The notes beneath the pieces are model-generated. The model ran no database searches, was not told the DNA's origin, and saw only the letters and a list, made by a program, of their open reading frames with translations. From Fremontodendron californicum (taxonomy: Eukaryota > Streptophyta > Magnoliopsida > Malvales > Malvaceae), in the NCBI GenBank assembly GCA_030761205.1, contig JAULJL010000002.1, forward strand, positions 22,237,010-22,301,009: DNA of 64,000 nucleotides. The letters are read 5' to 3'. Positions 45,930 to 56,880 of the stretch are shown here, in pieces (the stretch's first letter is position 1; every line of letters begins with the position of its first letter). The position numbers were made by a program, and so were the translations under genes.

Positions 45930-46879
45930 TACTTAGAGAGTTAGGCCTAAAATTAGTCGTGTGTTATCGAAAGTCTCGGTTTTATCGATTTTTAATTAGT
46001 ATTTAATTATAATTCCCACATTTAAAAAAAATAAGGAGAATTTTTGAAAATAATAAAATGTTCATTTTCATGCATATTATTATTCTTCTCTGGTTATCTT
46101 GTTGAATATTAATTTTTTTCTTTGCTTAATTAATACTTTGCATTTTTTAATCTTGTCCTTAATAAATTGTTGGGGTATTTAGAATAAGGGGTGTAGAATA
46201 GGTGGTGAAAGGTTTGTTGTTTCTCCTCACACACTACACGTGCATTTGCATATCATGAGCCTTATACCTTGGTTCTGTCCTTTTAGGTGAAAGTAAAGTA
46301 ACTAAGCCTTCGTGATTAACAGTCCGCATGGGCTAGTGAAACACTTCCAAGGTACTAAAATACCTACCCCTTTGTGATTAACAATCCGTATGGGCTAGGG
46401 AAATATACTCTAACGAATTGAATCCACTTTTATCGGGGTGCCTTACTAGCCTTCACCGGCGATAGTAAGGAACAATTCAGGGCTCTTAGAACTGATTCAC
46501 CTTCATATAGTGAACTTAGGCGAAGCCATATCAAAGTTCTATTATCCTAAAGCTAAGAACACATGGAGGAATATTTCCAATCCTTTTACCCTCTACTGTA
46601 CATTTCGAATAAGTTTACCTTTGCAAATCGGGCGATGATGAACGCAGATGACACCGCCCATAATAAGTTTTGATGTTCTGTCCCAAGGGTGTTATAATGC
46701 CGAAATTTTGTTGGCATCCTCAGGGATAATTATTGGTTTGAATCTTATATTATTTTTGATATTATTTGAATTTATTTCCTTTACTAATTCATTTACTTTC
46801 TTTTTCATGCATTCTTGTCATCATTCTTGCACATGGAAAGTTATTGGTCTCGAGGTAATATTCAACCAAAAGGGCTTTT
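45930..46879 (+). other. Leader of element D
   Basis: A/T-rich untranslated region. The part from 46170 to 46620 is the single-copy relative of the 624-bp block duplicated in C. No gene seen. Confidence 0.7.
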
Positions 46880-48640
46880 ATGGAAGGTCAATGTGCCTCA
46901 GTGGTTGAAAAACATTTAGTGGTGAGGAAACGATCCGAAGAGAGTGAGCAGGATAATGGGGATTGTTTGAAAGTAGGATATGTATCAGTATTGCCAACCG
47001 AAATTGATCTTACTATCTGGAAAAATGATCTCCGTGGGTTGACGGATATATGGAGTCAGTGGGACATAGTAGAAAGAGAAGCTTTCTACTCAGGTTTATG
47101 GGGACATAGCACTGTCAATTCCAGTCAAGATCAGTGGTGAGTTAATCCGGGTCGTGGTGCAATTTTGGAATCCTGCCTATCGATGCTTCACTTTCAACTG
47201 AGAGGATATGACTCCGACCATCGAAGAATATTCGACTCTATTGCATATTGAGAATGTCATTCTGGATCGTATATACTTGAAAGATACAGAGACACCGGGT
47301 TTCAAGAAAAATGTGTCCACGATTTTGTGGGTGGAAAGAAATTGGGTCGAAAGCCACATTGTCCGAAAAGGAGCAAACTATTGCATCTCATGGGATATTC
47401 TATGGGCTTTAATCCATAGTCATTATAGTAAGGAGACGACTAGAAACATTTTCGCCTTGGCTATCTATGGGTTAGTTATCGTCTCGAAATGGATGTGGCA
47501 GTATTTGATCTTTTTGAGAGGTTAGAGTAGAGGATAAACCCGGCCCTGACAATCATAGCAGAAACAATCTGATTCCTGAATTTCTGTAGACGGGGAGGAA
47601 AAGGGCGTTTCATGGGTTGTGCACAGCTTCTCTACATATGGATTCAGAACCACTTTTGGAAGCAAGAAAAATTCCTCTTCGCCCTTATTGGAAGTCTTTT
47701 GCACCAATCAGTGAATTTCTTAAGTGAGATTGGCCCGAAGATAGGACCAAAGAACAGTGGATTGACATATTCCGAAACGTGAAGACTCAGATGATAACTT
47801 GGAGAGCTCCATGGATAGCTCCTATGCCGATGCTGTACAAGTGTGGGGATAAGGCATGTGTTCTAATATTAAAAGTATGGGAAGGTTTGAGTTATGCGCC
47901 AATCTAGTGCTAAGGCAATCGAAATCTTGTCAGTTCACTCCTACGAACCATGACCTTAATAAGTTAGAATTTGCCTATGGAGAGGACGGGTACTCGGGAA
48001 AAGTGTGCGAGATTGAGTGGCATAGAAGAAAACTTATCGGGTAGAGGTGGCTCGATATGCCGACATCGTTACACCCGACTACATGGTATGGAGAGATAGG
48101 AGGATTAATGTAGACTATTGGCACCCAATGGGAGGATTGTCTCATTGATGGATCTATGACTAGAAGAGGTGCCGTTAGATTTATAAATCGCGAAGTCAAA
48201 ATTTGAAAAAGAAAAAGCCCGAATGAGTAAAGAGGTTGCTCGACTCCAAGAAGAGATCGAGGACTTGAAGACTAGGGAATCGATTAGAGAAAGGGAGGCG
48301 AAAAAATTCAAGAGAAAGGGATACTGTCAAGGGTGATCTCGGGGAAATACACTTGGAAAATAAAAGGTTCCGTTTTGAACTAAAATTTGAAGGGACTGCC
48401 AAGTCTTCCAGGGTATGGCAGAAAGAAATCGACTACCTCAAAAAATAGAATGATTACTGGAAAGAAAGAGTGAAACAGGAGAAAGCCCGAGCCAACAGAC
48501 TTGAGCAAAAGAAGCAAGTCAAGGAAAGCTCACACATTGCTATTTCTACTGAATTATTGAGACGTCAGCTTGAAAATGAAAGATTACGGGGCAGATTGAA
48601 AGTTGGAGAAGTAAGGCAATCAAATGGGGGACTGTGAAGG
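46880..48640 (+). pseudogene. ORF1 of element D (Ogre ORF1, plant-mobile-domain-like), broken
   Basis: Several frames in succession: 46880-47140, then 47208-47525 (MTPTIEEYSTLLHIENVI, then NVSTILWVERNWV, then IFALAIYGLVIVSKWMW), then pieces to about 48060. They read like the helical domain of unknown function found in Ogre ORF1 and in related plant-mobile-domain proteins. From about 48190 to 48600 the reading is strongly charged and heptad-like (KEVARLQEEIEDLKTRES), i.e. a coiled coil. At least five stops or frameshifts separate the pieces. Its role in the element is unknown even in intact relatives. Confidence 0.75.
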
Positions 48641-49103
48641 AAAGTCTGTGACCCGAAGAGGTCACTTTAGGACCATCACTCTGTAATGACACTTTGAAAT
48701 AGATGGGAAAACTATTGGATTGCCTTAGAATAGATCTTGTTATTTTATCCTTGATGTATTTAATTTCAGAAATCAATGGAAGACTGTTTGGTTGAAATTA
48801 TCCCGGGGACAATACTTTAAAATGCATTCATACATTTATTTATTATACATATTCATGTACTTAGTCATTCATTTATTCATTCCATTATATATTCCTTCAT
48901 ACATTTATTATACATATTCATATACTTAGTCATTCATTCATTCATTCATTTATTCATTCATTCATTCATTCATAATAAAACATAAAGAATATTGTCAATA
49001 AGTTTTGATCCATGGTTTTTAAACTTAAGGTGTAAAGATTGGGCATCCTACGAGAGACTCAGAACTCCCGCACCAATACAACACCAGATCCTGAACCTGA
49101 GCC
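48641..49103 (+). other. Spacer between ORF1 and gag of element D, with ATTC microsatellite
   Basis: It contains a (CATT)n run at about 48920-48972 and weaker copies at 48825-48900. No gene seen. Confidence 0.7.
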
Positions 49104-51628
49104 ATGGAGAGTGAACATATGGCTCATATTGAAAGAATGGAAAGGGTTCAAATAGAATTGCAGGAATAGTTGGCTAGGTCGCAAGAGGAATCCAGGGAAC
49201 AAATGAAAAAGATGATGGATATGATGTCTGCTGTGTTACGAGAAAAAGGGCCTATAGAGAATCCAGTTATTAGAAGAGGGGTAGAGGTTCAGCCAGAGAC
49301 TGTACTGTTAAGCGGTCAATCTTCACAGAATTTTGAGAATCCACCCCCGATAGCTGCCATGCCGTTTATTTATGTCCAACCCCATGTGGGAGTACAAAAT
49401 CAGGTTCCTATTGGCACAAATACTGGAAGCATCTCGGTCGACCCCATTAACGTCCCCAACTTGGATGAATTGGCTGAACAAGAAAAATTGAAATTGGCCA
49501 AGATGAAAAAGGCTGAACTGATATCCACACAGAGTAAATTTCGTTTATTGTACTATAGGCTATGATTAGTGGAAGAAGCTGATCTGTTTGGCAGTCTCGA
49601 TGCCATGGAATTAAGCCTAGTCCCAGGTCTTATAATCCCACCTAAGTTCACGGTGCTGGATTTTGAGAAGTATGATGGATCTAGTAACCCCTCGGCATAT
49701 CTGACAATGTACTGTCGACGGATGACCGAATATGATGAAAATGAGAAGCTATTGATCCATTGTTTCCAAGACAGTTTGATCGGATCAGCAACTCGTTGGT
49801 ATAACCAACTCAGTCGAAACAAGATCAAGACATGGATGGACTTGGCTAGGGCTTTTATAGAACAACACAAGCATGTATCATATATGGTCTCGGACCGGTT
49901 GTCTCTACAGAATATGGAAAAAAAGTCAACAGAAAGTTTCAAGAAGCATTCCTAAAGATGGAGAGATCTGGCTACTTAGGTCCAGCCCCTCTTACTAACA
50001 AGGAGACCACGATTTTATTAGTCAACACTCTAAAAGCCTCATTTCATGATAAGTTGGTGGTAATGCCACCAAGAATTTCACCGATATGGTCATCTCTGGG
50101 GAACTGATTGAAACAGCCATTAAGAATGGGAAGATGGAAGGCAATGAATCAACCATTCCCAAGAAAACCACCCCTGTTAAGAAGAAAGAAGGTGAAACAC
50201 ATGCGGTAAGTTTTGGCAACCAACCGTTCACAAACTTGACCCCATACACACCCTATCCAACCTATAATCCATACTACCCAGCCATCAACAACCTGACCCA
50301 AAATCCCTTCCCATATACAGCCATACCCCAACAACCCTATCCAACTGGCATTTCCCCACAAATCGCTACATCCTCAAACATTACCCCCAATTTCCTAAAT
50401 GCTACTCCAAGAAATGATTCAAGATTACCTCAAAATAAACACAGGCGACAATTTGATCCAATCCCCACCATTTACGGGGAGCTATATCCTAAACTTCTAT
50501 AGGGTCAGCTCGTTGTATCTGTGCACCTTCAACTTTTGAACCCATCCTGTTCCAAATGGTATGATATTAATGCCCACTACACGTACCATGCAGGAATTCA
50601 GAGGCACTCCATTGAAAACTGTATTGTCTTTAAACATAAGGTCTAGTATCTCATTGATGCTGGGGTATTGAAATTCGGACCTAGGAATGGACCAAATATT
50701 GTAGGCAACCCATTGCCCAATCATATGGATGCTAAGGTGAATGCAGTTTTGTCGGAAGAAGGTGGCAGGGTTAAGAGGGATATCAGTGAGGTGAAGACAC
50801 CGATGCTAAAAGTCTAGTTTGAAATGGTTAAGGCTAGGTTGGACCAGGCTAAAGCAAGTTTGAAAGAGATCGCAAGCAAGTCAGAGAACTTTTGTCCGTT
50901 TCAAGAGTGTGAAGGGCATGCCATTCAAGATTGTGAAGAGTTTTGGCAAGGACTAAAAGGATGATGGATACGAGGGAAGCCCAGTTTTCTCAAAAGATAG
51001 AAGATCCTGAGGTTAGCATGAATGAAGCTGGTTATAGGGTGGGTAGACCTCTAATCATATATTATGATGAACCAGAAGTAAAGGCTACTCTAGTAGATGA
51101 GGGACCTGTTTCGAAAGTGATCATAGAATTACTGTCACCTTTTCTTTACAAAGGGCACCGGACGATTCCATGGAAACAATGAATGCAGTATGACAATGCC
51201 TGGATCCTCGAACCATCAGACAACTGCTGTAGATGTAACTGGAGTAGGGCATTTAACCCGAAGTGGTAGATGTTATGCCCCGGGAAGAATTGAGCATAGT
51301 CAGACGAGGAAGACTGAAGGACTTGATAAAGGGAAAGGAATAGCAGAATCGATCTATGTAGAGGTAGAACCGTCAGAGGAAGTAGAGAAGAGATCATCCC
51401 CAGTTAATAAAGTAAAAGAGCCTGTGAATGAGAAAGAAGCCGGCGAATTTTTAAAGTTTATCAAACACAGTGAATACAATATAGTGGAACAATTGCATCG
51501 CCAACCGACGAGGATTTCAGTCCTTTCACTGTTGTTAAACTCAGAGCCACATCGAAACGCTCTACTAAGAATATTAAACCAGGCTTATGTTGAACCAGGC
51601 TTATGTGGCTAATAATGTATCGGTGAAA
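49104..51628 (+). pseudogene. gag (and start of protease region) of element D, broken
   Basis: Start ATG at 49104. Visible parts: N-terminal coiled-coil-like segment with a stop at 49168; capsid-like core VIPPKF-type region at 49620-49950 (IPPKFTVLDFEKYDGSSNPS, then LIGSATRWYNQL, then WMDLARAFIEQHK); Pro/Tyr/Asn-rich linker (50220-50500) ending in RRQFDPIPTIYGELYPKLL; zinc-like segment YTYHAGIQRHSIENC (50575-50620; first Cys lost, Gly to Arg change); and a Pro/Glu-rich spacer with the ISVLSLLLNSEPHRNALLRI block (51505-51570) typical of the pre-protease region. Several stops and frameshifts, so it is non-functional. Confidence 0.85.
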
Positions 51629-51660
51629 CGCTCTTCATTTGTTCTTTGAACATTAATGTT
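51577..51660. other. Junction between element D and the CACTA fragment
   Basis: Ogre-type coding text (LNQAYVANNVSV-like) is readable to about 51628, and - strand CACTA text is readable from about 51660. No transposon end lies between them. Just left of the junction AACCAGGCTTATGTTG is tandemly duplicated (51577-51592 and 51593-51608, one mismatch). This looks like an illegitimate end-joining breakpoint that removed the 3' part of D. Confidence 0.6.
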
Positions 51661-52331
51661 TACTTCTTAGAAATCACCATGAACCAAAAGTTGAGAACTG
51701 TCAAGATCTTCTAAATATGTTACAATGGTGGGAGTAGGCATATCCATTTGTTGATAAATCCCTTCGTTTAAATCAATTATTTCTCCTGCACGAGATCAAT
51801 GTCAAATCTACTCCTAGCCTTTGTTTTGAACATAGCCCACCAATCTCGACGTTCTCTTTTATTCGATGGATAGGAACTGTAATATACTTGTTGACATTTA
51901 AGAGCTAAAACAAAAGGTTCATTACAAGCAAGTATTGACCTGTACTTTATTTCAATAAGCCCATTATGAGGATCTACCCGAATTCATTTATCCGTATCAA
52001 ACCATCGACATTTAAAAAGTACGACCCGATTTCCCATACCAAAATATTCTATCTCCACAATGTCTAACAACATTCCATAAAAGTCATGCGAAGAATCGTT
52101 ATAAGAGTCGCCTTTGATGCATACACCGCTATTCATGGTTTTTCGATTTTTTCCATAATCTAAAGTATGGAACTTGAAACCATTAACAAAATATCCAAAA
52201 TAACACCAACCTATATGTCCTGGACCATAAGATAACTCAACTATCCGAGAGTTATGTTGACTTGAATCTTGCTGAACTTATGAACGGTGAACGAAAAACA
52301 ATATTACATTCAATATCAAATTGCATCAAGC
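51660..52331 (-). pseudogene. CACTA (En/Spm) transposase fragment, C-terminal region with DUF4216-like domain
   Basis: Read on the - strand from about 52250: GYFVNGFKFHTLDYGKNRKT, then SGVCIKGDSYNDSSHDFYGM, then FKCRWFDTDKWIRVDPHNGL, then ALKCQQVYYSSYPSNKRERR, then DWWAMFKTKARSRFDIDLVQ. This is the domain-of-unknown-function block found after the catalytic part of plant CACTA transposases. Frameshifts follow. The terminal inverted repeats of a CACTA element are not present. The gene continues at 63904 beyond element E, and E sits in what looks like an intron. Confidence 0.85.
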
Positions 52332-52336
52332 ATTTG
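52332..52336. repeat. Target site duplication ATTTG, left copy, for element E
   Basis: It pairs with ATTAG at 63904-63908 with one mismatch, as expected for an old insertion. Confidence 0.7.
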
Positions 52337-53566
52337 TGACAACTCTATAAAATAGAGTTATTTAATCCTATTTTGTGCTTTTAAAATAGCTAAGTCCTTG
52401 TAGTTTAAACTATTAATTTACTATTTTTAGTTATTTTTTATTTAGTTTTATTTAGTTTTATTTTAGTTATTAATTAATGTCTTTTGTAATTTTGTAGAGT
52501 CTTAAAGCTAGAAGGAAAAGCTCAACTCATATATGGAAAGTCCAAGTTAGAGGCAGTTACTTGGCTACTAAGTTTCCCTTCTTCAAGCTTTCAAGGCTCT
52601 ATAAATAGGAACCCTTAGGCTTTATTTTAGATTCTTATTCAGTTTTTGTTTTAGTTTCAAAAAAAAAAGAAAAAAAAAAGAAGAGAGCAGCCACCACTAT
52701 CTTGCAAGAAGCCAAGAAAACTTTTGGAGACTAGAAGACTGAAGAACTAACAACCTTTAGTTTTTTCTTTTTCCTTAATCTTCTCTTATTTTCTTGTAAT
52801 TTGATGTTGGTGAAACTCCTTTGGTTATTGTTTTCAATGTCAAGCATGAACTAAATTTCTTTTCTAGGATTGCAATGGAACTCAACACATAGTTTGGATT
52901 ATTTTACTCTCTAGTTTGATTTAATGATATTTGAGTTGTTTATGCATTCTTGTACTCAATGCTTTTAATTGCTTGATCACCAATTAAACTGATTTGTTAA
53001 CCTAAATACAACTAGACATAGGGAGTTTAGTGTTAGACATGGATTGCATAACACATGTTTCATATACATTTATTAGGATGAATTGATCTGCAGGTAGGGT
53101 AGAAAATACACTTACATGTCATGTGTAATCACTTTTAGAGTCTAAGCTTAATGAGTTTCTCTTAAATTCAATTATCATAGACATATAGTTAATTGGTTAA
53201 GGGAGATATTTTTATAAGACCATCGACAGATGCTTATAAATAGATTAGAACTCTAGATTAACAACTTAAGATCATTAATCAAATTAAGAGGATAAAAGAT
53301 ATCCAAGCGAAGTGTTGAGGGAAGTTGTAATCCTAGGCTTTTCTCCATTGATTTAAACCCAATTTTTATTTGCTATCTTTGTTTATTATTTTCTTTAATT
53401 TAGATTTAATTTACACACTTTTTAATTAATTATTTGGATAAGAGTAAGTTGTTTTAATTTTAGTAATTAACAAATTTAATATCAATTCCTCATGGGTACG
53501 ACACTCTACTTCCACTTTATTACTTGTTTGCGATAGCGTGCACTTGCTTATTGAAATCCGACAACA
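52337..53566 (+). repeat. 5' LTR of element E
   Basis: It begins TGACAACTCTATAAAATAG and ends CGACAACA. TATA box TATAAATA at 52600-52607. An A/G-rich run at about 52659-52690 is absent from the 3' LTR. Confidence 0.93.
52600..52607 (+). promoter_or_regulatory. TATA box of the element E 5' LTR
   Basis: TATAAATA followed by GGAACCC. The 3' LTR has AATAAATA at the equivalent place (62960-62967), so only the 5' copy keeps the box. Confidence 0.55.
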
Positions 53567-53572
53567 AGTTTT

Positions 53573-53590
53573 TGGCGCCGTTGCCGGGGA
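53573..53590 (+). other. Primer binding site of element E (tRNA-Asp)
   Basis: TGGCGCCGTTGCCGGGGA, identical to the site of element F, six bases after the LTR. Confidence 0.92.
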
Positions 53591-54601
53591 ATTGTTTTAA
53601 TATTTTGGTTAATATTAATACCAAGCATACTTAGTCTTAATTCAAAATTTATTTTTTCCCAGGTACTTTTGGTTGTTGAATGCGGAGATCTAGAAGTTTC
53701 GAACTCGTCCCTTTTGATTCAGAATCATAAAGAACTTTCCATCGTACATCAAAGGGATAATTTACAAGTCGCAACTAACAACCATACAATGGCTGAAGCT
53801 AATGAGCATAAGACATTGCGAGAGTATGGGGTTCCTCTCATGCAAGACCTTCAAACTAGCATTTAGAGGCCTACCATCTAGGCCAATACGTTCGAGATAA
53901 AGTCGGCCATCCTTCAGATGATCAATACATCAGTTCAGTTAAGCGGCTTACCGAACGATGATCCTAATGCTCACATCGTAAATTTCCTGGAATTTTGCGA
54001 TCTTTTCAAACAAAATAGTGTTACTGATGATGCTATAAGATTGAGACTCTTCCCTTTCTCACTTCGAGATAAGGCCAAGAGTTGGTTGAACTCTCTTCCT
54101 GTTGGCTCCATTACCACTTGGGCTGATCTGGTTCAGACATTTCTTACCAAATATTTTCCTCCTACCAAGACAGCTAAGATATGGAATGATATCACATCTC
54201 TTACGCAGTTTCACTCAGAATCATTATATGAAGCTTGGGAAAGGTACAAAGATCTGCTTCGACGATGTCTTCATCATGGGATACCTGACTGGCTTCAGGT
54301 AAACACCTTCTACAATGGGTTAATGGGTCATACTAGAAGTTCTATAGATGCTACAGCAGGTGAATCACTCATGGGGAAAGAAATTGATGAGGCTTACAAT
54401 TTAATTGAGGTGATGGTGTTCAATAATTATCAATGGTCCACTGAAAGAATTTTGCCAAAGAAAGCTCCAGGCAGTTATCAGTTGAATGAAATCAAAACTT
54501 ATCGGTACAAATGGCTGCTTTTTCCAAGAAAATTGACACTATGAGTGTGAATTCAGTCCAAAGCCCATTAGTAACTTGTGAATTATATGGAGAAGGACAC
54601 A

Positions 54602-54609
54602 CCAGTAAT
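54602..54609. repeat. 8-bp target duplication of the MITE (left), CCAGTAAT
   Basis: It pairs with CTAGTAAT at 55132-55139 (one mismatch). An 8-bp duplication is characteristic of hAT elements. Confidence 0.75.
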
Positions 54610-55131
54610 TAGGGGTGTTCACTATTCGGGTTTAACCGAATTAACCAACCGAATTTTTTTTGGTTCGGTTAATCGGTTAACCGAACAAAGTTTGGTTCGG
54701 TTAACGGTTAATGCTTTTGGAATATTTCGGTTATCGGTCAATTCGGTTCGGTTAAGCGAAAATAACCGAATTACACGAATTAACCGAACTATAGTAAATC
54801 TTGTATGTTTAGTTGTTTAGTATGTTTAGTTGTTTAGTATATTTGATGTTTGGATTTTATAATAGTTTTATTATGCTTTGTTTTTGGATTTTGGTTGGTG
54901 GATAGATTAATTGGATATAAAATCATGTATTAAAATAGGTTGCAAAATAAATTAGGTAAATATTTCGGTTAATTCAAAAACCGACCGAATTAACCGAAAT
55001 AATTTCGGTTCGGTTAATTAACCGTTTTAACATTTCGGTTCGGTTAACGGTTAATGAAAAAAAATTTGGTTAATTTTGTTAATGGTAATTCGGTTCGGTT
55101 ATTAAACGAATTAACCGAATGAACACCTCTA
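54610..55131. mobile_element. hAT-type MITE with long inverted ends, inserted in gag of element E
   Basis: 522 bp. Terminal inverted repeats TAGGGGTGTTCA and TGAACACCTCTA extend inwards as imperfect inverted repeats rich in GGTTCGGTTAA / TTAACCGAA. It encodes no transposase; the open frame at 54578-54820 is chance. It is flanked by 8-bp near-identical duplications. Assignment to hAT rests on the 8-bp duplication and the end sequence. Confidence 0.82.
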
Positions 55132-56301
55132 CTAGTAATAGCTGCCCAACCAATGCCAAGTCAATGCAATATGTTGGAAACTATAATATACATCAAAACA
55201 ATCCTTATTCCAATAACTACAATCCGGGTTGGAGAAATCACCCAAACTTTTCCTGGAATAACAATCAAGGGTCTTCATGCTCTGCTAAACCAACAAACCC
55301 TCTTGGTTTTCCATCACAAGCCCATGGTCCTGTTCCAGAAAAGAAGATATCATTGGAAGATATGTTTACAAAGTTCATGACTAATCAAGAAGTGACTAAT
55401 CAGACTCCAGCAGCGACACTTCGTAATCTTGAAATACAAGTAGGCCAGCTTGCTAATGCACTTAACAATCGTCCTAAGGGATCTTTTCCAAGTGATACTG
55501 AAACCAATCCTAGGGGAGACGGGAAAGAACATTGCAAAGCCATCACACTTAGGAATGGAAGGGAGTTAGAAGAGGAAAGCAAAAAGCAAGAATTTCTAAT
55601 CGATCATCTTAAAGAAAAAGATATGGTGGAAAAAGAAGTTGAAAAGACTCAAGAGGAAAAGAAGCAATGTTATCCACCACTACCTTTTCCTCAGCCCCTT
55701 CAAAAGAATAAGCTTGACAAGCAGTTCCAAAAATTTCTAGAGGTATTTAAAAAGCTTCATATTAATATACCTTTTGCTGAAGCTTTGGAACAAATGCCAA
55801 AATATGTCAAGTTTATGAAAGACATATTGTCTAATAAAAGGAAATTGGGTGAATTTGAGACTGTTGCACTTACTGAGGAGTGCAGTGCTATCCTCCAAAA
55901 GAAACTTCCACCAAAGCTTAAAGATCCGGGAAGTTTCACCATTCCATGCACAATTGGAAATCAGTTCATTGGTAGAGCTTTATGTGATTTAGGAGCAAGC
56001 ATTAATCTTATGCCTTTATCAATCTATCAGAAACTGGGTTTAGGGGAAGTTAAGCCTACTACAGTCATACTACAATTGGCGGATAGATCTTACACATATC
56101 CAAGAGGCATTGTTGAAGATGTATTAGTGAAGGTATATGAATTTATCTTCCCAGTTGATTTCATTGTATTGGATATGCTAGGAGGATTGCAAAATACCAA
56201 TTATTCTTGGGAGACCTTTCTTAGCTACCGGTAGAACTCTCATCGATGTGCAAAAAGGCGAACTTATCATGAGAGTTCAAGATCAAGAGGTAAATTTTTA
56301 A

Positions 56302-56880
56302 TGTTTTTAAAGCTATGAAATTTCCTAATGAATCTGATGAGTGTTTTGCAGTTAATGTGGTGGATAGTGCTACAACTAAAATTTTCGAAAATATCTATCC
56401 GGTTGATCCACTTGAGGCATTCTTGATAAGTACTTCAGAAAGGGATGATGATGACTTTATAGAATGTGTAAATTTGTTGAATGCTCATCCACGTATTGGA
56501 AGATCAATTCATCAATTTGAACCATTAGGACTTAAGACAAGCGAAACAGCATCTACCAAGCCATCCATTGAAGAGCCACCATCCCTGGAGCTTAAGCAGT
56601 TACCCTCACATTTGCAATATGTTTTTCTTGGTGAAAAATCTCAATTACCTGTTATTATCTCATCTTTCCTTAATGTTGAGCAGAAAAATAAACTCCTTAG
56701 AGTACTTAGAGAACACAAGAGGGGTATTGGGTTGGTCGATTACCGACATCAAGGGGATTAGTCCTTCAATTTGCATGCATAAAATATTTCTTGAAGACAA
56801 TCACAAGGCTACCATAGAGCATCAACGGAGACTTAATCCTATCATGAAAGAAGTGGTAAAAAAAGGAGATTATTAAGTGG
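56302..56880 (+). pseudogene. Protease-RT linker and N-terminal part of RT of element E
   Basis: It contains DPLEAFLISTSE (56406-56441), whose counterpart in F (DPLEAYLIECE) lies just before the pol deletion, then LPSHLQYVFLGEKSQLPVII and GISPSICMHKIFLEDNHKAT. Frameshift at about 56740 and stop at 56874. Confidence 0.85.

Larger units (their letters stand above)
21016..51630 (+). mobile_element. Element D: Ogre-type retrotransposon, + strand, lacking its 3' part and interrupted by element C
   Basis: A 5' LTR is split by C into 21016-22886 and 42480-45908 (about 5.3 kb in sum). It is followed by a tRNA-Arg primer site, a long leader, an ORF1 remnant and gag. Long LTRs, ORF1 upstream of gag and a tRNA-Arg primer are Ogre hallmarks. 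The element ends abruptly near 51630 within the gag-protease region, where CACTA transposase sequence starts. Its protease, RT, integrase and 3' LTR are not in the window. Confidence 0.88.
53789..56301 (+). pseudogene. gag and protease of element E, interrupted by a MITE
   Basis: ATG at 53789 (MAEANEHKTLREYG). A stop lies at 53864; the capsid-like core is open at 53918-54544 (PFSLRDKAKSWLNSLPVGSI), with a frameshift near 54500. The zinc knuckle (CELYGEGHTSNSC-type, second Cys changed to Tyr) is split by the MITE at 54610-55131. After it come NPGWRNHPNFSW, then the protease with active site DLGAS at about 55987-56001 and RGIVEDVLVKV. A frameshift near 56190 precedes the remainder of the ILGRPFLATG block. 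This is the counterpart of the F ORF, about 35-45% similar by eye in gag and higher in protease. Confidence 0.9.
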
